Of a DNA stretch of 64,000 nt, positions 28,806 to 37,132 are shown piece by piece (within the stretch, counting starts at the first letter, position 1; every line of letters starts with the position of its first letter). The stretch spans positions 61,640 to 125,639 of the forward strand of contig JAWKHI010000018.1 in NCBI GenBank assembly GCA_041394885.1. Reading direction: 5' to 3'. The stretch is from DSOI01 sp041394885. GTDB taxonomy: Bacteria > Acidobacteriota > Terriglobia > Bryobacterales > Bryobacteraceae. Under the pieces are notes generated by a model, which saw only the letters and a list, made by a program, of their open reading frames with translations, was not told the origin of the DNA and ran no database searches. The position numbers were made by a program, and so were the translations under genes.

Positions 28806-28971
28806 GTGGAAGAGTATATAGCACGAGTATTCCAAGATCAACCGTCCGCTTGCGCTGCCCGCGTCGTCATCGGGAGCCGCGATTCGGGGCAGGCCTTCAC
28901 CGGCGGCAGCGGGGGCCGGCAGCGCTGCCAGCGGTCACGCGGGATATACTGAAGTGGACCTCCCCCCAGTT

Positions 28972-31077
28972 ATGAGTGAAGCAGCCCGGCCCGTCTGGCA
29001 AACGAAACCTGTCGCTATCGACGACCCGAGCCTCTATGTAAATCGCGAGCTCAGTTTGTTGGCGTTTCAATCGCGCGTACTCGAAGAGGCGATGGATCCG
29101 TCCAACCCGCTGCTCGAGCGGGTCAAGTTCCTGTCGATTCTCGGCTCCAATCTCGACGAGTTTTTCATGGTTCGGGTTGCGGGCCTGAAGAATCAGGTCG
29201 ACGCGGGCGTGTACGATCCGGGCCCGGACGGCAATTCCCCTCTGCAGACGCTGAAAGCGATCCGTCAGCTCTTCCTCGATATCGCCGGCGCGGCCGAACG
29301 GTGCCGCCGCGGATTGCTCCGGGAACTGGCCGAGCATGGCGTCCGGATCCTCAACTATAAGGATCTGTCGGCGGCCCAGCGCGAAATGGTGGACCGTTAT
29401 TTCGCCGCCACGATCTACCCTGCGTTGACTCCCCTGGCGGTGGACCCGAGCCGTCCGTTTCCGCACATTTCGAATCTCAGCCTGAACCTCTCGATCCTGA
29501 TTCGGGATCCGCGCGGCAAACAGCACTTTGCCCGCCTGAAGGTCCCCGATACGCTTCCGCAACTGGTGCCGCTGATGGCGGTGACGCGCAACGGTGGCCA
29601 GCCGCTAGCCTCGGTGTGGATCGAACAGGTGATCCAGGCCAACCTCGCTTCGCTGTTTCCGGGCATGACCATCGTCGAGTCCCACATGTTCCGCGTGACA
29701 CGGGACGCGGACCTCGACATTCAGGAACTCGAGTCCGGCGATCTGCTCGAGACCGTCGAGGAGAGCGTCCGGCTCCGCCGGTTCGGCGACGTGGTGCGTC
29801 TTCAGGTGACCAACGAAATGCCGGCGCCGCTGCTCGACATTCTGAAAGAGCATCTAGGGATTGCCGACGGCGACATTTATCATATGGAAGATCCGCTGGC
29901 CCTCAGCCGGCTTCGATATGTGTCGTCGGCTCCACGGCCCGATTTGAAGGAGGCTCCGTTCCTGCCGGCGCCGCTGCACGGCATGGGCAGCGACGACGAT
30001 TTTTTTTCGGTGATCCGCCGGGGTGACGTGCTGTTGCATCATCCGTTCGATTCCTTTCAGCCGGTGGTCGATTTTCTACGCGCGGCGGCCCGCGACCCTC
30101 ATGTGGTCGCGATCAAAATGACGCTATACCGGGTAGGAGCGAACTCGCCGGTGGTGGACGCGCTCCTCGAGGCGCAGGCGCACGGAAAGCAGGTGGCGGT
30201 GCTGGTGGAGTTGAAGGCCCGGTTCGACGAGGAGTCCAACATCGAGTGGGCGCGCGCTCTGGAAAAGCAGGGCGTCCACGTCGTCTATGGGCTTGTAGGC
30301 TTGAAGATTCACGGCAAGGTGGCCCTTGTGGTGCGCCGGGAAGGCGATGTGATGCGGCGCTACCTGCATCTTTCCACCGGGAACTACAACGCCGTCACGG
30401 CGCATCTTTACACCGATCTCGGCCTATTCACGTGCGATCCGGATTTCGGGGCCGATGCTTCCGACCTGTTCAACTACCTGACCGGGTACTCGGCGAAGTC
30501 CGATTACAGGAAGCTGCTTGTCGCGCCCGTGACGCTCCGCTCCAGCGTGGAATCGATGATCCGCCGCGAAATCGATCATGCCTTGGCCGGCCGCGATGCC
30601 AGGCTGATCTTCAAGGTGAATGCGCTCGTCGACGCCCGGATCATCCGGCTGCTTTACGAAGCCTCCCAATCGGGCGTCAACGTGGATTTGCTGGTGCGCG
30701 GCATCTGCTGTTTGCGTCCAGGCATACCCGGCATCAGCGAACGCATCCGGGTGCGCAGTATCGTGGGGCGGTTCCTCGAGCACAGCCGCATTTTTTACTT
30801 CCGCAATGGCGGGGAGGGAGAAGAAGAGCTGTATCTCGGCTCGGCCGATCTGATGCCCCGGAACATCGATCGCCGTGTGGAGGTTCTGTTTCCGGTGCAG
30901 AGCGCGGCTTTGCGGGCCCGGATTCGCGACGAGATTCTCGCCGTGTATCTGGCTGACAACGTCAAGGCGCGACTCATGGCGTGGGACGGCAGCTATGTAC
31001 GCGCGCAGGGTGTGGAAGGCGAGGAGCCGTTGGCTGCTCAGACCGAACTGCTTCGCCGCAAGCCGGCCGTCGCGTAG
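28972..31077 (+). CDS. ppk1: Polyphosphate kinase 1
   Basis: This 701-residue PPK1 makes polyphosphate from ATP, reversibly. The N-terminal part has YVNRELSLLAFQSRVLEEA and FLSILGSNLDEFFMVRVAG. The catalytic phospholipase-D-like half has the phosphohistidine in LKIHGKVALV (His447) and the second His in YLHLSTGNYN (His466), 19 residues apart as in E. coli. The ATG at 28972 (MSEAARPVWQT) is preferred over an upstream GTG at 28954. It is followed by two PPK2-type genes on the same strand, so this is a dedicated polyphosphate cluster. Confidence 0.96.
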   Translation: MSEAARPVWQTKPVAIDDPSLYVNRELSLLAFQSRVLEEAMDPSNPLLERVKFLSILGSNLDEFFMVRVAGLKNQVDAGVYDPGPDGNSPLQTLKAIRQLFLDIAGAAERCRRGLLRELAEHGVRILNYKDLSAAQREMVDRYFAATIYPALTPLAVDPSRPFPHISNLSLNLSILIRDPRGKQHFARLKVPDTLPQLVPLMAVTRNGGQPLASVWIEQVIQANLASLFPGMTIVESHMFRVTRDADLDIQELESGDLLETVEESVRLRRFGDVVRLQVTNEMPAPLLDILKEHLGIADGDIYHMEDPLALSRLRYVSSAPRPDLKEAPFLPAPLHGMGSDDDFFSVIRRGDVLLHHPFDSFQPVVDFLRAAARDPHVVAIKMTLYRVGANSPVVDALLEAQAHGKQVAVLVELKARFDEESNIEWARALEKQGVHVVYGLVGLKIHGKVALVVRREGDVMRRYLHLSTGNYNAVTAHLYTDLGLFTCDPDFGADASDLFNYLTGYSAKSDYRKLLVAPVTLRSSVESMIRREIDHALAGRDARLIFKVNALVDARIIRLLYEASQSGVNVDLLVRGICCLRPGIPGISERIRVRSIVGRFLEHSRIFYFRNGGEGEEELYLGSADLMPRNIDRRVEVLFPVQSAALRARIRDEILAVYLADNVKARLMAWDGSYVRAQGVEGEEPLAAQTELLRRKPAVA

Positions 31078-31104
31078 CGGGACGCCGGGGTTTCAGGCAC
31101 GATC

Positions 31105-31932
31105 ATGCTCGAGAACGTCAATCTCAACCGGTCACTTTCCCGGGAGCAATACAAGCGGGAGATGCCCGCCCTGCAGAGACGTCTGTACGACTTGGAAAAG
31201 GCTTGCTGGGATCAGGAGGTTGCGTCCATCCTTTTGTTTGAAGGATGGGATGCGGCCGGCAAGGGCGGGGCCATCTCCACCATCACGCAGCGGCTCGATC
31301 CGCGCGGCTTCAAGCTCTATTCGATCGAGCCCCCGCGGACGTTCGAACAGAATCGTCCCTGGCTGTACAGGTTCTGGCTGAAGATTCCCAACCGAGGGGA
31401 GATGGTAATCCTCGATCATTCCTGGTACCGCCGGGTACTGGGAGACCGGGTCGACAAACGCATCGCCCTTCACGAGTGGCGGGAGGCCTACCAGGACATC
31501 AACGAGTATGAGCGGATGCTCGCCGACGATGGTGTGGCGATCGTCAAGTTTTTCTTCCATGTTTCGCGCAAAGAGCAGCGCCGCCGCTTCCGTAAGCTGA
31601 GCAAGAACCCACTCCAATCCTGGCGGATCGATCGCGCGGCGTGGCGGCAAAACGAACGGTACGCCGACTATCTCGAAGCCGCCGAGGAGATGCTCGAGGT
31701 GACCGAGTCCGACGTGGCGCCGTGGACCATCATTGAAGCGACTTCCCGCTGGCACGCACGCCGGCGTGTCTTCGAGACCGTGATCGACGCATTAGAGCGG
31801 CGTTTGGGCGAACATGCCCCGCCGCCAACGGTCTCCGGACAATCCGCCGAGAATGACGATGACGTCCGGAACGCTCTCGATCTCCTCGATCAGTTGGAGG
31901 AAGCCGCCGGTGAGCGGGAGGTGGAAAACTGA
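31105..31932 (+). CDS. PPK2-family polyphosphate kinase, first copy
   Basis: This 275-residue PPK2 has the P-loop LLFEGWDAAGKGGAIST, the base-binding TQRLDPRGF segment, the lid-side motif ILDHSWYRRVLGDRV and a C-terminal lid RRRFRKLSKNP. PPK2 enzymes phosphorylate nucleotides with polyphosphate. Two features suggest a weaker or specialised copy: DHSWYRR where most PPK2 have DRSWYGR, and a long acidic tail after residue 235. Its stop overlaps the start of the next PPK2 by one base (TGATG), so both should be made in equal amounts. Together they resemble the two halves of the fused two-domain AMP phosphotransferase PAP. Confidence 0.88.
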   Translation: MLENVNLNRSLSREQYKREMPALQRRLYDLEKACWDQEVASILLFEGWDAAGKGGAISTITQRLDPRGFKLYSIEPPRTFEQNRPWLYRFWLKIPNRGEMVILDHSWYRRVLGDRVDKRIALHEWREAYQDINEYERMLADDGVAIVKFFFHVSRKEQRRRFRKLSKNPLQSWRIDRAAWRQNERYADYLEAAEEMLEVTESDVAPWTIIEATSRWHARRRVFETVIDALERRLGEHAPPPTVSGQSAENDDDVRNALDLLDQLEEAAGEREVEN

Positions 31933-32684
31933 TGCTCGAAACGCTCGACCTCACCCGATCGCTCGAACGTAAAGAGTACGCCACCGAACTGGCCCGCCGT
32001 CAGATCCAACTGCGCGAACTCGGCTTGCAGGTGTATCTGAAAAAGCGCCCAGTGGTGATCGTATTCGAGGGATGGGACGCCGCCGGCAAGGGCGGCACTA
32101 TCAAGCGGATCACGGAGAAGCTGGACCCTCGCGGGTACACCGTTTATCCAATCAGCGCCCCACATGGGGAAGACCGCACGCGTCACTATCTGTACCGCTT
32201 CTGGCGCCGGGTCCCCGAGCGGGGGCAGATCGCGATCTTCGACCGATCCTGGTACGGTCGCGTGCTGGTGGAGCGCGTCGAGGGATTCGCCACGGAAGGT
32301 GAGTGGAAGCGGGCCTTCAAGGAGATCAATTCGTTCGAGCGGCAATTGGCGGAGTTCGGCGCCATTGTGGTGAAGTTCTGGATGCAGATTTCGCGCGAGG
32401 AACAGTTGCGGCGATTCGAGGAACGCCAGCGCGTGGGCTACAAAGCGTGGAAACTGACGGCCGAGGATTGGCGAAATCGCGACAAGTGGCATCTCTATGA
32501 AGACGCCGTGGAGGAGATGCTGTTGCGCACTTCCACACGCACCGCCGGCTGGCATCTTGTGGAAGCGAACAACAAATACTGGGCCCGCGTGAAGACTCTT
32601 TCGATCCTCGTCGACGCACTGTCGCAGGGATTGGGGCACACGCCGGAAGATCCGCTGCTGAAGAGCAAACGCAAGCGGGGCTGA
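31932..32684 (+). CDS. PPK2-family polyphosphate kinase, second copy
   Basis: This 250-residue PPK2 has a canonical P-loop VVIVFEGWDAAGKGGTIK, TEKLDPRGYTVYPISAP, IAIFDRSWYGRVLVERVEGF and the lid region QLRRFEERQ. All positions expected for polyphosphate-driven nucleotide phosphorylation are present, in contrast to the preceding copy. In fused PAP enzymes the C-terminal half is the catalytic one, which fits this order. The probable acceptor is AMP or a nucleoside diphosphate; the sequence does not settle it. Last of the three polyphosphate genes. Confidence 0.92.
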   Translation: MLETLDLTRSLERKEYATELARRQIQLRELGLQVYLKKRPVVIVFEGWDAAGKGGTIKRITEKLDPRGYTVYPISAPHGEDRTRHYLYRFWRRVPERGQIAIFDRSWYGRVLVERVEGFATEGEWKRAFKEINSFERQLAEFGAIVVKFWMQISREEQLRRFEERQRVGYKAWKLTAEDWRNRDKWHLYEDAVEEMLLRTSTRTAGWHLVEANNKYWARVKTLSILVDALSQGLGHTPEDPLLKSKRKRG

Positions 32685-32723
32685 CGGCCCTCAGCGTGCA
32701 GCCACAAGAGGTGGAGGTGCGAT

Positions 32724-33317
32724 ATGAACAAGCAAGACCGGTCTGAACTCCTACCCGAGTTTGAAGGATCGGAGTTCCTTCCCACAACCGAAACACGAAC
32801 GGAATCAACATGGATGACCGCGGCGTGCCTGGCCAGCGGTGTCGCCGCGGCGGCGGGCGCAGGGGCCATGCTGATGTATTACTTTGACCCGGACCGGGGC
32901 AAAGCGCGCAGGACGGTGGTGCGAGACAAGACCACCAGTACCGTCCGCCATGGCGGGAAAGTGGTGGAGGGTTTCTACGCCGATCTCTCCAACCGCGCTC
33001 ACGGCCTGAAGGCCGAACTCGACAACCGGCTGCACCCGAAGCCTGTCGACGACAGCAAACTGGTGGCGCGGTTGCGGTCCAAGCTGGGCCGCGTGAGCAC
33101 ACATCCTCACGCCATCGGCGTGGCCTGCACGGACGGCAAGGTCATACTCAACGGCCACGTGCTGGTGGACGAAGTGGACCGCATTCTCTTCTCGGTACGG
33201 CTGGTGCCGGGCGTGAAAGCGATCGAGAACCGAATGGCGATGCACGAATCCGCGGTGGGCGTTCCCGAACTCGGTGGTTCCATTCCAAAGCCGGCCGAAG
33301 ACTTCGTGATGGCGTAG
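32724..33317 (+). CDS. BON-domain membrane protein
   Basis: A GGAGGTG lies just before the ATG. The 197-residue protein has one membrane helix near residues 32-52 (TAACLASGVAAAAGAGAMLM), a YYFDPDRGKARR stretch typical of membrane-anchored stress proteins, a helical middle, and a BON domain at about 110-175 (LVARLRSKLGRV, HPHAIGVACTDGKVILNGHV, VPGVKAIENRM). BON domains bind membranes or lipids. It follows the polyphosphate genes and could be part of a stress-response group, but no direct link is shown. Confidence 0.75.
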   Translation: MNKQDRSELLPEFEGSEFLPTTETRTESTWMTAACLASGVAAAAGAGAMLMYYFDPDRGKARRTVVRDKTTSTVRHGGKVVEGFYADLSNRAHGLKAELDNRLHPKPVDDSKLVARLRSKLGRVSTHPHAIGVACTDGKVILNGHVLVDEVDRILFSVRLVPGVKAIENRMAMHESAVGVPELGGSIPKPAEDFVMA

Positions 33318-33340
33318 ACAGCCGGAGGTGTCCGGACCAT

Positions 33341-34084
33341 TCAAAGGCCGCGCATGTGGAATCCGCCGTCCACGTTCAGCACCTGTCCGGCCGCATAGTC
33401 GAGTAGCCCGTCGGCGATAGCGCGGACCGCGCGCGCCACGTCACGGGCTTCGCCCATCCGGCGCTGCGGGAGAAGCCCGCCCGCGATCCGCTCGTCGTAC
33501 AGGCTCTCGACGCTCGAAATCATATCTGTACGGATGATGCCCGGGCGGATCTCGAACACTGGAATTCCTTCCGGCGCCAGCCGTTGCGCGTAGAGCAGGG
33601 CGCTCATGCTCAGCCCCGCCTTCGACACGCAGTACTCGGCGCGATTCACACTCGCCGCGTACGAAGAGATGGAGGTGATGAACACAATCCGTCCGCCGCC
33701 TTGTTCGCGCATCCAGCGGGCGGCGAGCTGGGTGAGAAAGTGTGGGCCTTTGAGGTTAGTGCCGATGATTTCGTCGAAGCTCTCCTCGGTGGCGTCCAGG
33801 ACATCGGCGCGTGTCCGCTGGGTAATGCCCGCGTTGTTCACCAGTAGATCGAGACGGCCCGTTTTCTCCCGGGCAAACTCGATCAGGCGGGCACGGTCCG
33901 CGGCCGAGCCGATGTCGCACTGCACGATTTCGCATCCGGTGGCGGCCTGTAGGGATTCGGCTGCGTCGCGGCGTCCCTTATAGGTGGCCACGACGCGATG
34001 CGTCGATGCCAGTTCCTCGGCGATTCCCCGGCCGATGCCGCGGCTGGCGCCGGTGACGATGACGACCGGTTTTTCCGGGCTCAA
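33341..34084 (-). CDS. Short-chain dehydrogenase/reductase
   Basis: This 247-residue classical SDR has the cofactor loop VTGASRGIGRGIAEEL, NNAG in LLVNNAGITQ, a catalytic Ser in FITSISSYAA and YCVSK (the usual YxxxK). The end GQVLNVDGGFHMRGL is standard. It is annotated elsewhere as 3-ketoacyl-ACP reductase-like, but the substrate is not determined by sequence. It overlaps the DsbA-like gene upstream by four bases (ATGA), so the two are translated together. Confidence 0.88.
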   Translation of the reverse strand: MSPEKPVVIVTGASRGIGRGIAEELASTHRVVATYKGRRDAAESLQAATGCEIVQCDIGSAADRARLIEFAREKTGRLDLLVNNAGITQRTRADVLDATEESFDEIIGTNLKGPHFLTQLAARWMREQGGGRIVFITSISSYAASVNRAEYCVSKAGLSMSALLYAQRLAPEGIPVFEIRPGIIRTDMISSVESLYDERIAGGLLPQRRMGEARDVARAVRAIADGLLDYAAGQVLNVDGGFHMRGL

Positions 34085-34629
34085 CGCCGCGCCTCTTCGA
34101 TCGCGAACTCGATCGCCTGTGAAATCGCCTCGGGGTCGAACCGTTCGATGAACGGCTGATCCATCACGAACACCGTGGGGGTGCGCTTCACGCCGCGCAT
34201 CACGCCTTCCTGGTAGCTGGCCTCCACGCAGGCTTTGTACCGGGCGTCACTGAGCGCCGCCGCGGCCCGCATCGGGTCCACCTGGTTTTCGCTGGCGAAA
34301 TCGGCCAGAAAATCGGCAAATGTTCCTCCGTTGACGTCGTCGATTTGCGCCATTGCTGCTCGCCGGAACCGAAGCCCCATTCCCGGCGTCTGCTCATCGA
34401 AAAAACACGCTGCAATCGCGGCGTCGCGGGCCCAGGAGTGTTTGGGGAGGGGGAAATCGCGATGCTCGAACGCGGCTACGAAGCCGTATCGAGGCAACAG
34501 GTGCTCATCCAGCATTTCGGCGAACGCGAGACAGTCGGCGCACTGGAGGTCTTCATAAATCAGCACGCGGACGGGGCTGGACGCGTTGCCTTCGACAGGG
34601 CGCGCACTAGCAGCGAAATTCGTTGCCAT
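34081..34629 (-). CDS. DsbA-family thioredoxin-fold oxidoreductase
   Basis: This protein of about 182 residues has VRVLIYEDLQCADCLAFAEM, a thioredoxin fold with a CADC active site, a large helical insert and the cis-Pro loop GVKRTPTVFVM. No signal peptide is obvious, so it may be cytoplasmic, like other DsbA/2-hydroxychromene isomerase relatives used in detoxification or in assembling redox cofactors. The start used is the ATG at 34629; a GTG at 34647 would add six residues. It ends overlapping the SDR gene. Confidence 0.78.
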   Translation of the reverse strand: MATNFAASARPVEGNASSPVRVLIYEDLQCADCLAFAEMLDEHLLPRYGFVAAFEHRDFPLPKHSWARDAAIAACFFDEQTPGMGLRFRRAAMAQIDDVNGGTFADFLADFASENQVDPMRAAAALSDARYKACVEASYQEGVMRGVKRTPTVFVMDQPFIERFDPEAISQAIEFAIEEARR

Positions 34630-34677
34630 CGTGTCTATTTTTACCACTTGCCGAAGAGCGGCCGCATCTTCCGCCGC

Positions 34678-36099
34678 TCAGGCGTAGTCGCGGCCGTCGT
34701 CGGACCGCTTGCAGGATTCGGCCCATTCGCGGAGCTGGGCCTTCATGGAGCGGGCGATGGCTGGTTGGCTGGCGGCGAGATCGAAGCGCTCGCCTGGATC
34801 CACGGCGATGTCGAACAGGAGGTCCTCACCGGCGCCGTCGTCGAGGTAGGAAAGGAGCTTGTAGCGGTTGCCGATGAGGGCATGATCGGGGGAGCCGAGG
34901 CGTGACGCTTTGGCGGCGGCGTCGCCGCGCGGTGTGCGGAAACCGATGGGCCGCGGGCGTTCGTGCGCGGTGCCGTCGAGGATGGGGCGGAGGTCCACGC
35001 CGTCGATGGGGCGGGGCGCGGGGAGGGGGACACCCAGCGTGGAGAGGATGGTCGGCAGATAGTCAAGCGTGGAGCAGGGAACGCCGGTCCGGCGCGTTGC
35101 TTTGACACGATCGGGCCATTCGAGCAATCCAGGCACGCGGACTCCGCCCTCGAACAGGCTCCGCTTGCGCCCGCGCAACGCGCCGGCCGATCCCCGATGA
35201 ACGCCCTGCCCGGCCACTCGGCCCTCCGGGCCGTTGTCGCTGCAGAACCAGAGCATTGTGTTGGCCGCGGCGCCGATGCGGCGCAACTCCCCGCGCAAAC
35301 GGCCGATCTGTTCATCCAGAGCGGTGATCGCGCCGTAGTAGTGCTGCTCGTCGTCGCTGAACTCCCGATAGAGGGCGCGATGACCGGGGCCGGCCTTCAC
35401 CGGGAGGTGCGGGGCGTGGAACCAGATCACGCTGAAGAAGGGCTGGCCCGCCGCGGCCGCTTTTGCGATGAACGGCAAGGCGCGATCCATGATCACGCGT
35501 GAATCGTCGCCGTCCAGATTCGCCGTAGCGTACTGTCCGGGGCCGGTCCAGTACTTCGACGGGAAGGCTTGGTTTTGCATCGGATTCCACGTCGGCATCT
35601 GGACTTCGGTGGAAAAGCACTGGTCAAATCCGTGCTCCCACGGAGGAGCGTAATGCTGCTTCTCGCGCCCGCCTCGCCGCCCGTCCGCCATGTCGTTGGT
35701 CAGGGTGCCGAGATGCCATTTTCCGAAATGGCCCGTCGTGTATCCCTTATCCTTCAGGATCTCAGCGAGTGTGGCTTCTTCCGGACGCATGTGCCCGGCG
35801 TTGGCGGTGTAGATGCCATAGCGGTAGGGATGCCTGCCTGTGAGCACGCTGCCCCGGGTGGGCGAGCACACGGGAGCGCCGGCGTAGAACCGATCGAACC
35901 GCAGGCCGCGGGACGCCATGTCGTCCAGGTGCGGAGTACGCAGGTGCGGATGTCCGTTGTAGCCGGTGTCGCCCCAACCGAGGTCATCGGCCATGCACAG
36001 GACGATATTGGGGCGGGGGGTAGACTGGGCGCGCACGGCCCGGTTTGCCAACGCGGTGAGAGCGAGCGCTTGGCGGCGTGTCATGTTCGTGCCCGCCAT
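34678..36099 (-). CDS. Secreted arylsulfatase-type sulfatase
   Basis: The start at 36099 has GGAGAAG at good spacing and gives a twin-arginine-like leader MTRRQALALTALANRAVRAQ. The sulfatase core has NIVLCMADDLGWGDTGYNGH (metal ligands), the formylglycine site CSPTRGSVLTGR (CxPxR), a conserved GKWHLG and an FCSDNGPEG metal site. It hydrolyses sulfate esters of glycans after Cys is converted to formylglycine. No maturation enzyme is recognisable in this window; the FGE fold at 16.8-17.5 kb belongs to a different, DGR-type protein. Length about 473 residues; intact. Confidence 0.9.
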   Translation of the reverse strand: MAGTNMTRRQALALTALANRAVRAQSTPRPNIVLCMADDLGWGDTGYNGHPHLRTPHLDDMASRGLRFDRFYAGAPVCSPTRGSVLTGRHPYRYGIYTANAGHMRPEEATLAEILKDKGYTTGHFGKWHLGTLTNDMADGRRGGREKQHYAPPWEHGFDQCFSTEVQMPTWNPMQNQAFPSKYWTGPGQYATANLDGDDSRVIMDRALPFIAKAAAAGQPFFSVIWFHAPHLPVKAGPGHRALYREFSDDEQHYYGAITALDEQIGRLRGELRRIGAAANTMLWFCSDNGPEGRVAGQGVHRGSAGALRGRKRSLFEGGVRVPGLLEWPDRVKATRRTGVPCSTLDYLPTILSTLGVPLPAPRPIDGVDLRPILDGTAHERPRPIGFRTPRGDAAAKASRLGSPDHALIGNRYKLLSYLDDGAGEDLLFDIAVDPGERFDLAASQPAIARSMKAQLREWAESCKRSDDGRDYA

Positions 36100-36140
36100 C
36101 TTAACAACTTCTCCGCAGGAAGTTATCGGCAACCGGCTGT

Positions 36141-36590
36141 CTATTTGTGCTGGATCTCCCAATCGTAGGCGATGTCCGGGCTGTTATAGGCGATGCGGCC
36201 CTCGTCGGACGGGTCATACAGCCGGTCCGTGACATAGACCAGAAGCGCCGGCTCTGTTCCGATCACCTTGTACCCATGCGCCACGCCGGGCGGGATGATG
36301 ATCTGCCACGGCCGGAGTCCGCCGACATAGAACGTGTTTTTCTCGCCGAAACTGGGCGAATCCGGACGCAAATCCGCCAGCGCCACCTGCAGCATCCCGG
36401 TAACGGGCACCCAGCAATCGGTCTGGTTTCTATGGTAGTGGAACGCCTTGATCGTTCCCGGATAGCTGAGGGCCGCCGATACTTGCGTCGATTCGGGTGG
36501 AAACTCCGCTACAAGCCCCTGGCCCAGCCGCGCTACTTCGAGGAAATAGCCACGATCATCGGGCCATATCTTGCCCGGATGAATACGCAC
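36141..36590 (-). CDS. dTDP-4-dehydrorhamnose 3,5-epimerase-like (RmlC fold) protein
   Basis: The sequence shows RmlC hallmarks: WPDDRGYFLEV, STQVSAALSYPGTIKAFHYH, and YVGGLRPWQIIIPPGVAHGY, then LVYVTDRLYDPSDEGR, which resemble the QxxxS-x-S-x-GV(L/I)RG-(L/M)-H-x-Q and IPxGxAHG cupin motifs. The family acts on nucleotide-activated 4-keto sugars. The catalytic-His segment here is KAFHYHRNQ, so specificity may differ. The start is uncertain: GTG at 36588-36590 gives 149 residues; a TTG at 36678-36680 would give 179. The next gene is divergent, starting at 36708. Confidence 0.75.
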   Translation of the reverse strand: MRIHPGKIWPDDRGYFLEVARLGQGLVAEFPPESTQVSAALSYPGTIKAFHYHRNQTDCWVPVTGMLQVALADLRPDSPSFGEKNTFYVGGLRPWQIIIPPGVAHGYKVIGTEPALLVYVTDRLYDPSDEGRIAYNSPDIAYDWEIQHK

Positions 36591-36707
36591 TCCGGCAATG
36601 AGATCCGGCGATTCCGGGGACTGGATCAGCGCTCCCAGGCCCGGCGTGGAACAACGGAAAGAAGGTATCGAAGAGGCCAACTCAACATGATACAATAGCG
36701 GCTCCCG

Positions 36708-37055
36708 ATGCCGATACATCACTGGGATGAAATCCCGCTCGAACAGATGAATCCGAACTTCGCGCGCAAAGTGATCCACACCGAACGGATGACTATCGCC
36801 CGCGTGATGCTGGCCAAGGGGTCTGTCGTGCCGCGGCACAGTCACGAGAACGAACAGGTTACGGTGCTTGAAGCGGGCCGTCTGCGATTCCAATTCGACG
36901 ATGGCGAAGCGGAGATCGCGGCCGGCGAGGTGATGCAGATTCCGCCCAACGCGCCGCATCTGGTGGAGGCGCTCGAAGACAGCGTCGCCTATGACTTATT
37001 CGCTCCTGTGCGGGCCGATTGGATCCGGGGCGACGACGGGTATCTTCGGAAGTAA
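36708..37055 (+). CDS. Small cupin protein
   Basis: This 115-residue single-domain cupin has the first metal-binding motif PRHSHENEQVTVLEAGRLRF (HxHxxEQ...G) and the second IPPNAPHLVEALEDS, the usual two-His, Glu, His ligand set. It could be a sugar-binding, isomerase or dioxygenase-type cupin; nothing in the sequence decides. A TACAAT box at 36691-36696 may be its -10, close to the ATG. Intact. Confidence 0.78.
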   Translation: MPIHHWDEIPLEQMNPNFARKVIHTERMTIARVMLAKGSVVPRHSHENEQVTVLEAGRLRFQFDDGEAEIAAGEVMQIPPNAPHLVEALEDSVAYDLFAPVRADWIRGDDGYLRK

Positions 37056-37132
37056 GCGCGGGCGGCAGTCAGTAACATCGGGCGCGGCGCGGTGCGCTTC
37101 CGGCTCCCGATGCGCGTCGGTGTCTCAGGGGG

